Positions 1 to 12,050 are shown, counted from the first letter of the stretch. The stretch: DNA of 64,000 nucleotides from Cephalopachus bancanus (GCA_027257055.1 JAPVLO010000181.1:2356001-2420000), one strand, 5' to 3'. Numbers and translations: made by a program. Notes: generated by a model from the sequence alone, not told the origin.

Positions 1-586
1 GACCACATCCTCTGTCATAAATCAAGCATAAACAAATTCCATAAGATTGAAATACTGCCATGCACCTTCTCAGACCACAGTGGAATAAAAATGAAAATGA
101 AGAAACATATTACCAAAATCTCTGGGATGCTATGAAATCAGTCCTAAGAGGGGAATTCATATCTTTATGAACACACATGAAAAAGATAGAATGATCACAA
201 GTTAATAGCCTAACAAATCACCTAAGGCAGCTAGAAAATAGACCACCAAAACTCTTACTTCAGCAGATCACAAAAATAGAAGCCCAAGTTCGGGACATAA
301 AAGATAAAAATGTAATACATACACACGCACACACACACACAAAAAAAAACCCAAAGAGCTGGTTCTTTGAAAGGAAAACAAGATTGATGGACACCCTAGC
401 TAGAATGATCAAGAAAAAGACAGAAAAAGCTCAAATAAACACAAGGTGAAATGCAAAAGTTGAAGTCACAATTGACCCCGAAGAAATACAAAAGACTATT
501 AGAGACCACTATGTACACTTGTATGGAAACAAACTTGAAAACCTAAAGGAAATGGAGGACTTTCTGACATCACAAACCTCTTCAGG

Positions 587-871
587 TTGAAACAAGAGGA
601 AATCAAGACCCTAAATAGACAAATAACAATTCTGGAAATTGACTATGTCATAAGAAAACTACCTACAAAAAAAAGCCCTGGACCAGATGGCTTTCCAGCA
701 GAATTCTACAAAATATATAAGAAGGAACTGATACCAATCCTACTGAAAGTATTCCAGGCAATCGAGAAAGATGGAACTCTCCCTAAATCATTTTATGAAG
801 CTAACATCATATTGATACCCAAACCAGGTAAGATCCAACAAAGAAAGAGAACTAAAGGTCAATATCCTTGA
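587..871 (+). pseudogene. L1 ORF2 reverse transcriptase fragment (94 codons open)
   Basis: This open stretch encodes the N-terminal part of the L1 reverse transcriptase. It carries the conserved [11 protein letters not shown] segment, then the Ala-Glu-Phe-Tyr block, and ends just after Leu-Ile-Pro-Lys-Pro-Gly-Lys, where a frameshift breaks the frame. The next part, with [13 protein letters not shown], follows in another frame at 868-1071. It is a remnant and not a functional gene. Confidence 0.9.
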
Positions 872-1330
872 TGAACATTGATGCTAAAATTCTCAATAAG
901 ATCCTAGCAAACCGGATCCAACAACACATCTCAAAAATCATCCACCATGACCAAGTAGGTTCATCCCTGGGATGCAGAGCTAGTTCAACATTCGCAAGAC
1001 CAACTGTAATTAAATACATCAACAGATGTAAAAACAAAAACCACATGATTATATCATTAGATGCAGAATAAAATCTTTTGATAAAATCTAGCACCCCTCT
1101 TGATAAAAACCCTCAAATATCTAGACATAGATGGAACATACCTCAAAATAGCAAGAGCCATCTACGAGAAACCCACAGCCAGCATACTGCTAAACAGACA
1201 GAAATTTGAACCATTTTCCCTGAAAACCTTAGCCAGACAAAGATGTTTATCTCAACCTTCCTTTTCAACATAGTTTTGGAAGTCCTAGCTAGAGCAATCA
1301 GATAAGGGAAGGAGATCAGGGGTATCCAAA

Positions 1331-1510
1331 CCCCGATCCTCTATCAGGGAAGGGAGGAGTGGGGTTGGCAGTTGAGGGAAGCTATAGGGGAGGGAGGCTG
1401 TAGAGGACGGAGGGGCATACCTCATCAACAAGGGTACCTGCATAATCAATGTTTGTATACTAGCCCTGAATTGTACCCCACATCACTATAATAAATAAAT
1501 AAATAAATAG
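1331..1510 (+). mobile_element. Very short 5'-truncated L1 (3' UTR only) nested in L1
   Basis: The host L1 reads 'ggtatccaaac' up to here and resumes with 'aggaaaagaggaagtc' after it, so the stretch interrupts ORF2. The inserted 0.18 kb matches the G-rich 3' UTR and end of this L1 family (compare 35092-35235), ending in a (taaa)n tail at about 1488-1508. No clear target-site duplication is visible. Confidence 0.8.
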
Positions 1511-3726
1511 ACAGGAAAAGAGGAAGTCATGTTATCCCTCTTTGCGGATGACATAATTCTACACCTCAAAAACCCAAGAAAATCTCCTTGCATTGATAAA
1601 AGGGCTTTGGCACAGTCTCAGGTATAAAATAAATGTGCACAAGACAATCGCATTCTTATATACCAACAGTAAACAAACAGAAATTCAAATAAACAGCACA
1701 ACCCCATTCATAATAGCCACACACAAAAAATGGAATATCTTGGTATCTTCCTAACCAGGGACATGATGGACTTTTACAACAAAAACTACAAAACGCTACT
1801 CAAAGAAATAAAAAAATGACACAAATAAATGGAAAAATATTCCATGCTCATGGACTGAAAGAATAGACACTGTTAAGATATTCATTCTACCCAAGGCAAT
1901 CTACAGATTTAATGCAATACCCATTAAATTACCAGCAGCATTCTTCTCAGACTTGGAAACAGAATATAGGAATTCATATGGAAACATAAACGACCACGAT
2001 TAGCCAAAACAAAAAAACCAAAGCAGGAGGTATCACACACCCAGACTTGAATCTTTATTATAAAGCTACAATAATCAAAACAGGCTGGTATTGGTACAAG
2101 AACAGATATATAGACTAATGGAACAGAATAGAGATATTAGAAACAAAATCTCAATTTCTCAACCAACTCATCTTCAACAAAATCTCCACCACCAACCACT
2201 GGGGAGAGGAGAACCTCTCTAGTAAATGATGCTGGGAAAACTGGCTGACCACATGTAGAAGATTAAAGCAAGACCCCTACCTATCATCATACACAAACAT
2301 CAACTCTAAATGAATCAAAGACCTAAACATAAAACCGAAACCAATAAGAACCTTAGAAAATGCAGGAGACACCCTTATGGAAATTGGAACTTGCAACCAA
2401 TTCCTGATCAAAACTCCAAATGCCCATGCCATAAGAGATAAGATAGACAAAGAGGGGGGCACACCTCTTCAACAAGGGTATCTGCATCAAATTTACAAAC
2501 TTCTGCAAACCAAAAGAAACCATCAAGAGAGCAGGGAGACAGTCCACAGACTGGGAAAAAATATTTGCCTATTTTATGTCTGACAAAAGCCTATCATCTA
2601 GGATCTATTGGGAACTCAAATGTGCCGAAAATAAAAAAATTAAAAAAAAAAAAAACAGCCCCATTACAAAGAGGGCAAAAGATATGAATAGACACTTCTT
2701 AAAAGAAGACATACAAGCAGACAACAGATACATGAAAAAGTGCTCAGCCTCACTAGTCATCAAAGTAATGCAAATTAAAACCACACTGACATACCACCTA
2801 ACTCCAGTCAGGATGGCCCTCAACAATAACAAAAAACAACAGATGCTGGAGAGGATGTAAGTAAAAGGAAGCACTTCTACACTCTTGGCAGTAGTGTAAA
2901 CTAATACAACCTCTATGGAAAACAACTTGGCGATTCCTGAAAGATCTACAAATTGACCTTCTATACGACTCTGCAATTTCCCTACTGGAAATATACCCAG
3001 AGTAACTCAAATCGCTGTATGAAAAAGATACTGGCACATGTATTGCTGCATTGTTCACAATAGTAAAAATATGAAACCAACTGTGCTGCCTATTGAAACA
3101 GGACTGGCTAAAAAAAAAAAAAAAAAAAGAGGTACATATACAAGATGGAATATAACCCAGCCATAAAGAAGGACAAATTTATAAACTTCACAGCAACTTG
3201 AATGGACTTAGAGTCTATAATACTGAGTGATCTGTCACAGAAACAAAGAACTGAGTATCACATGGTCTTACTCATAAGCAGATCTTGAACAATTATCATA
3301 AAACTATAAGGAAAGGATTGGCAGTAGTGGGAAACTTCCTGAGGTGAGAGGTGGAATCGGCAGTAGTGGGAATCTGCCAGGAGTGGGGCACACCTCTTCA
3401 ACAAGGGTATCTGCATAATGTACATTTGTATACCTAACCCTGAATTGTACCCTGCATCTTTAAAATAAAAACATTTGAAAACAAAACAAAAAAAAAATAT
3501 GTTTGTGTTTGACCGTATATACTAAGTTTGGTCCTTTTCCCACTTACTGCTTTCTGGGATGGAGAGAGAAAAAGTCTTAAATATTGCTGCATACTATTTT
3601 AAATCCAGCTTAAGCTGATTCTCTTTCCTCTTGGGGTCTGTTCTACCTGTGTTCTCTGGATAGGAGAAGATTTTATTTTGGTTAATTACCAACCTGTATT
3701 TGTCTACTCCTATTTTCTTGGAATAA

Positions 3727-4043
3727 AAGTGAGATGCTAGCTGGGCTCGGTGGCTCAGCCTGTAATCCCGCGCCTTTGGGAGGCTGAGGTGAGTGAATTG
3801 CCTGAGCCCACGGGTTCGAGACCCGCCTGGGCAGCAAGACCTCATCTCTACAATAAATCAAAAAATCAGCCGGGCGTGGTAGCGCATGCCTGTAATTCCA
3901 GCTACTTGGAAGGCTGAGGCGGAAGGATCGCCGGAGCCCAGCAGGTGGAGGCTGCGGTGGCCGGGAGCGGCCACTGCACTCCAGTCTGGGCGACAGAGTG
4001 AGACTCCAACTCAAAAAAAAAAAAAAAAAAAAGTGAGATGCTA
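3727..4043 (+). mobile_element. Alu dimer, lineage-specific type, with target-site duplication
   Basis: Complete dimer at about 3740-4030. The left arm carries a B box inside 'cgggttcgagacccg' (3811-3825), the linker region contains 'aataaatcaaaaaatcagcc', and the right arm ends 'gactccaactc' plus oligo-A. It is flanked by the 13-bp duplication 'aagtgagatgcta' at 3727-3739 and 4031-4043, the mark of L1-mediated insertion. It was inserted into otherwise single-copy DNA. Confidence 0.97.
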
Positions 4044-4396
4044 TTTTTGGTGTACTCAGTGTACAGAAAGTAAGATTTTTTTTTTTTCTAGAGAGGATGT
4101 ATTATATATGTTATGAACAAAAGCAATTCTGAAACAGTTTAATATGCTTGCATAAGGCAAGGCCACATTAAGGAAGACCACCTGCAGATAAATGGAAGTT
4201 ACATAAGGTTTTTGTTAGGTCTTTATGTTTTTTAAAAATAACTAAAAAATCCATTTATCAGCCCTATATGAAACAAGTCTGCACTAAATACCTGCTAATT
4301 CCCTAAAAACAAAACAAACACAGGCCTAGTAGTTTTCTTTCTATTTCTTCACTCCCTTGCTATCTCATCCAAAAGAGATAAAGAAGAAAAATAGCA

Positions 4397-4620
4397 CTTT
4401 TTTAGTGCTTAATGAATGTCAGCCATTGTACATAAATGATTTCATTTAATCCTCACATTAACCCTTGAACATAGATATTATTATTCCCAAATTGTAGAGA
4501 GAAAACTGAGACTTGGGAATTAAATCAGTTGCCTAAAGGTCTCACAGCTGGTAGGTTGTAAAAAGACAGGATTCATAACAAAAATCTGTCTCTTTTCACT
4601 AACTCAAACTACCTCCCTTA
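4397..4620 (+). repeat. MIR SINE remnant
   Basis: Shows the MIR core pattern in order: 'tttaatcctcacatta', an A/T-rich stretch with 'attattattccca', 'agaaaactgaga', and 'ggtctcacagctggtag'. It is strongly diverged, as expected for this old mammalian SINE. Confidence 0.8.
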
Positions 4621-5007
4621 AAGCAGAGATGGTCTTTGTTGACCATCTGGCAGAAAATGATCACTTGGGGCACAGAAAATATTCCCTAAACAAATTTAAC
4701 TTTGTTGTTGTTGTTGCTGCTATAGAAACGTGGAAAAAACATGTTGCTTTCCAGATTTAAAAAAAAAAAACAAATTAAAAAAGTCGAAATTACCAAGAAA
4801 TGGGCACAATTATGTGATTAAAATGAACTGTGTATATAAGTCTATACACAGAGAATTAAAAATTTACAATTGTTTCACATAACTAATCAAATCTACAATC
4901 TGGGTCAGAATAATATACAATTGAATAAGCACAAGACAGAGTTTAAAAAAAATAGCTGTTTGGTCTCTAATATTACAGTAATAATCATCATTTAAAATAT
5001 TTGGGTT
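4621..5007. other. Single-copy AT-rich sequence, nothing recognised
   Basis: Contains a small (GTT)n run near 4702 and A-rich runs. No open frame, RNA gene or repeat family could be recognised. Confidence 0.5.
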
Positions 5008-5270
5008 TTTTTTTCTTTTTGAGTTGGAGTCTCACTGTCGCCTAGGCTGAAGTGCAGTGGCACACACAGCCACCCCAGAATCGATCTGCTGGGCTCCAGT
5101 GACCCTTCTGCTTCAGTCTTCCACATAGCCAGAACTACAGGCACACACTACCATGACTGACCAATTTTTTATTTGTTGTAGAGACGCGGTCTCACCTAGT
5201 TGCCCAGGCTGGTCTTGAGCCCGTAGGCTCAGGCAATCCACTCACCAGGCTGAACCACCAAGTCTGGCCT
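5008..5270 (-). mobile_element. Old Alu dimer, minus strand
   Basis: Reads as a reversed Alu: T-rich tail, 'gagttggagtctcac', 'gctgaagtgcagtgg', then 'gtagagacgcggtctcac' and 'tgcccaggctggtcttgag'. It is more diverged than the copies at 3740 or 24725, so it is an earlier insertion. Confidence 0.9.
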
Positions 5271-6279
5271 ATTTCCTAGTTTTAAGAGAAGTGCCAATCT
5301 ATGGAAGAAGAACTCAGGTTTGTGCTAATACATAAAAGCAACCACAGATTACTGCGGCAAAGCAGAGATAAAACAGTTTTCAGTCTGTGTCAGTATCTCC
5401 TTTCAGCCCAGATGGTCAGATTTACAACAGAGAAAAGGGGAAATTTTGCTATTCTAAAAAGATTTCCTAATACATTAGGGTATAAAGTTGTGAAAAACAT
5501 ATACATTCTTCTAACAAAGTGTATCTATCTTATTACTACGTACGATTATTTTATTTTGCTCATTCTTGGTTTCTATTTTAGTCTAGAAGTGGTAACATCT
5601 TCTCTAAGCTTTTTAGAGGGCTGAATGATACTAAAAACATTTTGCACTGGTTAAAGTGTTATTCGTATGGAATAGTAAGTGCGTGCAGACAGTATTTTTC
5701 TTATATTTTCTCCTTGTAATACAGCCTCTCCCCACACACACTTTTCCTCCATTATTGCCCCAGGGAAAAACGGAGAGAATGCCACCTAAGGGAAAGGGAA
5801 GATAAGGGAGATGGGTGTTGTCAGTCAAAATGGAGAAGTTGAAAACACTTCAAATTCTAGGTGGCAAAGAGAAAGATGAGAGGGGAGGAAGGAAGGAAGG
5901 AAAAAAGAGAAAGTTGGAGGAAGAAAGGCAGGAACTAAGCACAAGTATACTGGCTCCATGCATTGTGATGAAAATTCCCATAGAGTGGGTAGAAACAACC
6001 AGAAAGATTTTAGGAGAACCCAGAAATTCCCTCTCCCCTGACAGAAGAATGAAAGCTTATAAGACACATTCTGAGATTGGCATGGCTTTACATGGAATGC
6101 AGATGCTAGAGACTATTTTGAGGAAATAATCTACATAGATGATTAGATTGCATTTCTAGTTGACCAGGCCCTGTGCCAAGACATGTACAGAATTGAGAAA
6201 TCCTCCTGCACAGAAGGGAGGAGATTCAAACATTTGAGGAGACTGGTGAACTAGAATAGGTCCAATAACACTCTACTAC
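5271..6279. other. Single-copy sequence, no gene recognised
   Basis: Open stretches of about 105 codons occur on the + strand at 5301-5624 and 5815-6129. Neither resembles a protein family I know, nor shows splice or codon evidence of being real. A purine-rich 'ggaaggaaggaag' run lies near 5885-5910. Confidence 0.5.
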
Positions 6280-6990
6280 CCATTAGACAGATGAACATCA
6301 GAAAGTCAGATAATACCAACTGTTGGTGAGGAAACGGGGAAATGTTCTTGCACTCTTAGTGGAAGTCTAACCTGATACAGCTATTGTGAGGAGTTATTTG
6401 GCAGTTCTTAGGGAAATCAGGTCATCTACACAGAGACTCAGTATTCCCACTCTTAAGCATATACCCTAGAGCCACACTCACATGAGACTATTATGGAATA
6501 CGTACGTTGTTTATTGATGGTCTATTTAAGAAGGCAGAAAATTAGAAGCATTTAAGTGCCATCACTGCGGGAAAGGATTAGTCAATTGTGGGATATACAC
6601 ATGTAGTAGAAATCTATGTACCGCTCAGAATTAGTTATCTAGATATACTTAAAGCAATATGGGAAGATCTTTCTTACTCAGTTCACCAATACAAATGTCA
6701 ATCTCCTCTGCAAACACTCTCAAAGAAATATTCAAAAATAATGCTCTGCTAGCCATCTGGGTATTCCTTAATCCAGTCTAATATCCAAAATTATTGATAC
6801 CTAAAATTATTGATCACAATGCCTTAATACATTTATGTTTATAAACATTAGAGTGGATACTTATGGATGGAGGGTAAGCAGTGGGAGTTAGGATGGGAAG
6901 TTAAGGGGAAAGCAATAAAATTAATAACATGATATAGGCTTTATGGTGAGGTATGGGATATGATTAACTCAATTGTGAGCCTTAGATTTA
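6280..6990 (+). repeat. Ancient L1-like LINE 3' portion, heavily diverged
   Basis: The order of motifs follows an L1 ORF2 C-terminus and 3' UTR: 'ccaactgttggtgagga', 'ttggcagttcttaggga', 'tattcccactcttaagcat', 'ataccctaga', then a target-like 'aatgccttaatac' region. Similarity is read by eye only, so the subfamily is left open. Confidence 0.55.
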
Positions 6991-7544
6991 AGAAAAAAAG
7001 CAAGCAGTGGTTTGTTCATCTGAATCATGATAAATGCATGAGTTGTGTTGTGATGGCTATTTTCAGGGCAGCCTGTTCTTTATAAGGGTAGCCTTACAAG
7101 GAGTGACCAGCCTGTATGAGTAAGCTACTCATCCATATGACATAAACAGATGATTTCAGGACCAGACTGGAATTTAGTAAAGTACTTGTTATTTAGTTCT
7201 ACTATGTCTTGAAAGTTGAAACATTTGCCCCTTGAGATTAACTTTTCACTAAATGATCAAACTCAATATACTGTTTATGTTCTCTGTAACTGGAATTTTA
7301 AAGTACATAAATTTTTAAGCAAGAGTCTGATATCCAAAAAGATGCATTACTTTGATGTGAAGTAATTTGGAGTTCAACTGGGTGAAAAAAATGCTACTAT
7401 TTAAGCTACTTATTTATAAAATATAGATCCACTTAATCAGATTTATAATGTGAAGCTGGAATGCTCTCTAATGACTAGAGATGGAAGGCCAATGTTCTTA
7501 AGATATTACCCTTCATGGTCTTTATTATTTAGCAGCTGCCAGTT
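6991..7544. other. Single-copy sequence containing one copy of a 58-bp direct repeat
   Basis: No gene or known repeat recognised. Positions 7124-7181 recur at 8254-8311 with three differences. Confidence 0.5.
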
Positions 7545-7660
7545 GGCTGGGTATTTTACCTTTCTAGATCTCAATTTCCTCATCTGTAAAAATGATAGGA
7601 CTAGTTTATCATTCCCTCTAAGCTCTAGAAATGCTATGATTTTGCAATAAGGAAACCAAA
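7545..7660 (+). repeat. Probable MIR fragment
   Basis: Contains 'tctcaatttcctcatctgtaaaaatgata' in the expected MIR position and context; the rest is too diverged to judge. Confidence 0.55.
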
Positions 7661-7802
7661 GAAGGTGATAAGAATTATAGTAAATAAAAAATCTTCCCTG
7701 CTGCATTATTAATAGTCTATCAGTATTGCCTCAGGGTCAGGAGAAGTTGACAAGCACTAATTCCAAAGGTATGAGTGAGTCAAATTCGATTTCTACATTT
7801 TT

Positions 7803-7905
7803 TAAATTATTTTTTATTTTAAGGATGTGGGGTACAATTCAGGATTAGGTATATAAATGTTGATTATGCAGGTACCCTTGTTGATGAGGTCATTTCCACA
7901 TGGTT
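7803..7905 (-). mobile_element. Short L1 3' end, minus strand
   Basis: Begins with a T-rich stretch and continues 'ggatgtggggtacaattcagg' and 'gcaggtacccttgttgatgagg', the reverse complement of the 3' UTR end of the L1 family here (compare 35150-35235). About 0.1 kb long, so severely 5'-truncated. Confidence 0.8.
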
Positions 7906-8318
7906 ACATTTGAATCATCCAGAGACTTTCATAGTTAGGCTTTTAAAAAAAATTTTAGGGTCCAAAAAAAATTCTAGTGGCTAAAAAAATTCTAGTGTCC
8001 CAAAATATTTACTTTAGATTATTTTTTTCCCCTCCTCATTTTTAAGAATATAATTTGAGCAATGGATTTATATGCTGGTGTCTCAGTATAATCTAATCAT
8101 CAAAGCCAATGATTCTGGATGGTGTTAGTAGTAAAATTATTGGTACAAGTTTCTTTGGATGCTTCCAATACAAAAATATCTTGGATGATGTGCAAGATGG
8201 TCCTGTAATATTATAATAGTAGCTGATATTTTACAACACTGGTACAGATGCTGGCTACTCATCTATATGACATAAACAGATGATTTCAGGACCAAAATGG
8301 AATTTAGTAAATTGCTAA

Positions 8319-8530
8319 GTGACTTACAAATATTTACTTAATTCATTTTCAGAACAACCCCCATGAAATAGGAACTATTATTATCCTCTTTTACAGAGGA
8401 AAATGAGGCATGGAGATGTTAAGTAATTTGCTTATGGTTACACAGCAAGAAACTAGGAATGATGGGGGTTGAGCCCAGGCCGTCCAACTCAAGAGTCTAT
8501 GCTTTTAACCACTAGGCCTACTGTCTCTCT
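8319..8530 (+). repeat. MIR SINE
   Basis: Clear MIR core: 'ctattattatcctcttttacagagga', 'aatgaggcatggaga', 'ttatggttacacagcaag' and 'gcttttaaccactaggcc'. Confidence 0.9.
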
Positions 8531-8837
8531 AATATGTAGTAAAGCTCCAGTTTACATTAAAGATTTGATATTATGCTATAGATGTTTTTTGGACAGTATG
8601 TTTTGAATAATGTTCCCATTACTCCACTGAAGGTCAACTCATGGAGGAAGATAATCAGAAAACATGTTAGGGAGGACTTGTGTTAAACTAAATGAAATTT
8701 TGCTAATATTCAAATCTTTTTTTAAAATTCCAAAAATTGACTCTGAATTTCTAAAGCCCTTGAAGCAAACTTTCTTAGTAAAAAGTATCACAAAAGACAC
8801 TGGTTAGAAAAGAGGTCATGACTAATTGCCAGGAAAC
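8531..8837. other. Single-copy sequence, nothing recognised
   Basis: AT-rich with no convincing open frame or repeat family. Confidence 0.5.
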
Positions 8838-8922
8838 ATTTCCTCACCTTTTTATTTTAACTTTTAAATTTTTTATTTTAAAGATGTGGGGTACAATTCA
8901 GGGTCAGGATTTCCTCACCTTT
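8838..8922 (-). mobile_element. 57-bp L1 micro-insertion with target-site duplication
   Basis: The 14-bp duplication 'atttcctcaccttt' lies at 8838-8851 and 8909-8922. Between them are only a T-rich tail and about 27 bp matching the last bases of the L1 3' UTR ('gatgtggggtacaattcagg'), reverse orientation. An extreme 5' truncation. Confidence 0.85.
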
Positions 8923-9420
8923 GAAAAGGGTGGAAGAGTGGGTGAGGAAATGGGGAGATATGACCATGAGACCCAAGATGTCTTGTTTATATTTCCTTAT
9001 CATGAACCTTCCTCCTAAAAGTAAACTGTTAGTAAAATGGCTTAATTTACCAGTGACTCTTGACTTTGATCCAAACCTAACTGAAATATTATCAGAAATA
9101 CATTCTTTACCATGTAGAGCACTGGCAATTTCTTCGAATGAGACCTACAAATAGTAGCAATTAGGTAGGATAATCCTATGCTCCCTTGGGCGGGGAAGAA
9201 CCCTTTCACTATCTGTCATGTAGAGATTATCCACCAAATGTGATTTTGTGTGGCATGTCCTGGGTTGTGATGCTAAAGTATTGTTTTGTGGAACAGAAAT
9301 AAGTAGCATTATGTATTTGTAAGACTAAAAAAGACCATCGAGTTTTTAGAAACTTATTCAGGAGGGGGAAAAAAAGAGATTTTAGAGCTGTTTTATTATG
9401 AAGCACCACTATAATTGATT
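8923..9420. other. Single-copy sequence, nothing recognised
   Basis: No repeat or coding evidence. It is the upstream flank of the ancient L1 that follows. Confidence 0.5.
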
Positions 9421-9437
9421 TAAAATTATGTAACTAA

Positions 9438-11710
9438 GGAAAAGAACAAGATGGCCAACTAGAAGCAGCTGGTGTGAGACTCTCTCATGGAGTGAAATAA
9501 AATAAAGGGAGTACCTAACCACTCTAAGTAGGACAAGACCAGCAGCACACCCCAAAAACTCACCAGAGAAATGACAGAACTCACAGGTGCAAAGAAGAAG
9601 AGACAAATCGATCAGCCTGGGTTGCAACCAGGCAGCCTTGCTCGTATCACTGGCACACACTACCAGCATGCAGGAGAGAGGAGTGAGAGGAATTCAGAAG
9701 CTCTGTGTTTCTGCCATAGACTGAGAAGGCTTCCTAATTCTTGCAATTCTTCCCTCACGGGAAACTGCCATATCCACAGGTGTACATTGCCAAAATAGAC
9801 ATGGAGTTGTGCAGGAAATCAAGCACTGAGCAGCTCCAGCCATGCCATTCCTCAGAAACTTAACTCTTATTTGTCCTAGCTGGCCTAGGAGAGAACAAGA
9901 AGTCCTGATGCTTTCATTTGCCCCAAGGGCAAATTCCACTGCTGGCAGACAGTTTCTGTCTGGGGCAAGCCGCTGCTGTGAGAAGACGTGGGACTGGCTG
10001 CAGTTTTACATTATGCATGCAGATTGCTTGAGTCAAAGGTGGGGGAACCGAGTGGGACACATCGCTCCAGCAAGCCTTCGCTTCTCATGTGAACTCTTGT
10101 GCAACATAGGCAGTGTGGCAGCATTACCCCAGTAGATGCAAGACTCCTTCCCAATTCCCATCAGAGCAGCCAATCATGCACACAGAGGGCAAGCTGAAGT
10201 ACAGATTTGTCTGGCCTAGGCTTCCCCAACTGGCTTCCCCTCCCCCAAATACCCTCAAGAGCCCAACATGGTCAGGGAGCTTTGGGAGTCTTCATAGCCC
10301 CACCTATCACCTAGGTTATCTGCGTGCCTTCCTGGGTAAACAGGCTGAGCAGAAGTTCGCAGCTACCCCCACAGCTGGTTCTCTCCTGTAAGCTCTATCT
10401 CCTGGCTGGAGGTCAACTGGCATAGCCTATTACATCTATCACAATAACATAGCACTTGTGAAGGTCTGCTCCCAGTCCTCAGCTAACCCCACTATCCAAG
10501 CCACTCCAGCCACTCGGGGTGCCTGGAGCTTGTTCATGTACCCAGTACAACACTGCCACAACCAACAGTTGAGAAAGCCACCACACCAAGGCTGTATACA
10601 ACCAAGGAAACCCTTCAGAGTTTACACAATTCCCCTGCCAAACTCATTAGAGTTGGTGCTTGCACCCGCTGCTGGGAAACTAGAGGACTGATCAGTCTAG
10701 TCTAGCTCTACACACTCCCCTCTCCCCGCAAATCACATCTTGCACACTAGTCCATAGTCTGAGGCATTGGAGAGTTTCTCTAGATCCTCCAGCGATATTA
10801 GTGACCAACTCCTGTGTCTTTACACCACCAGGTCCCTTGCAGACACTTCCCAGAAGAAGCGCAAGTTGTAGCAGCCTCATAGGGCAGCTAGAGCCAGAAA
10901 AACAGGAGGACTCAGACATTGGGTCCTCACAGATGACCACTCCTAGAGGAAGGGGGAGTGGACCACATCAGGGGAGCACTCCATGGTACAAGTAAATAAA
11001 TAAAGCCAGAGAGCAGGCTTCTCTGGTCTGAGGGAACTATCCTTCAGCAGAGATACAGACACAGTGCCAGACTCCATGAGGGAAGGCAGTGGTTCTGCCC
11101 AAGCAGTTTTGGCACCCATAAAGGGTCATGAAGAAGGAGACTTCTCCATACCCCCCCACTGCCCACCACTATAGATATTTGCTTCTCTCCAGGGAGCTCA
11201 GAGTGGGTGGTTCTGTTGATACACTTTCTGAAGCATCTTGGGGTAATAGCAACCCCATGGGAGCCCTTTGGGCTTAGGATAGCATAAGGAGTGTAATCCC
11301 ACTCCCTCCCTATAGGGAACTTCATGGGTCTTACAGAAAGACAGAGTTTCATGTCTGATCTGAAAATTTAGAACACAACAGGGACATATAATGGAAAAGC
11401 TGACTCCTCGCTTGCCAACCTGGTGGTAGAGCTGATGCAGCTTCCTCCCATCCCTGGAGAAGACCTTAGTGCACTTCACTGGGAGCTCTCCCAACTGCTT
11501 TCATCAGAGCTGAGACTTTAGCCCATACGGGGTATTGCATATAATCATTTGCTTCAGCTGCAACCAGTCCTCACCTATGGGTGCCTCCTAACTGCCTGAA
11601 CAATCCAGAAAAAAAATACTAGGGGAAAAAAGAGATTTCACCACATCCCTGGGAAACAAGATAAGCTTTGTGAGCCCTCTGGAATTCTAGCTCCCCAGGA
11701 GACAGTGAAC

Positions 11711-11759
<49 letters not shown>

Positions 11760-12050
11760 TATTGCTATTAAAAACAGCATCTGGAAAAGCTAGTGCACAA
11801 GATTCTCTATGACCAAAAAAGTCATGCAGAGTCTTTACCATTGAATACACCAGAGCCAAAGCTCGATGAGTATGAACTATACACATTAAAATAACAACCC
11901 AAAGGGGGAAAAATAGAATAAAAACCAATCTATTGATAAAAAGAGGAAATAGTCCACCCAAATGAGAAGGCATCAGAAAAATAATCCTGGTAAGATGAAA
12001 TTTTGAAGAGTTCTTCAACACCCCCAAAAGACCACACCAGCTCTTCAACA
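9438..12050 (+). promoter_or_regulatory. 5' UTR / internal promoter region of the ancient L1
   Basis: About 2.6 kb precede the ORF1 remnant. A YY1-type motif 'caagatggcc' sits at 9447-9456, ten bases from the element start, as in primate L1 promoters, where it directs correct initiation (family knowledge). A (CA)n tract lies at 11713-11758. The region is relatively GC-rich and has no long conserved open frame. Present promoter activity is unlikely given its age. Confidence 0.7.
11713..11758. repeat. (CA)n microsatellite
   Basis: Uninterrupted CA dinucleotides, about 23 units, inside the ancient L1 5' UTR. Likely length-polymorphic. Confidence 0.98.

Larger units (their letters stand above)
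1..3490 (+). mobile_element. L1 LINE, 5' end outside window, ORF2 degraded, with 3' UTR and tail
   Basis: Begins inside the ORF2 endonuclease domain (a Ser-Asp-His-Ser motif is readable near 70-85) and runs through reverse transcriptase, the C-terminal region and a 3' UTR ending in an A-rich tail near 3480. Frameshifts and stops are spread along it. About 130 bp are missing near position 95 compared with the full copy at 52451, and a short L1 tail is inserted at about 1331-1510. The reverse transcriptase Phe-Ala-Asp-Asp motif survives at 1541-1552. It is a dead copy related to, but older than, the element at 52451. Confidence 0.95.

Noticed and set aside
11713..11758. (CA)n tract as a regulatory Z-DNA element
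   Set aside because: Nothing beyond the dinucleotide run supports a function.
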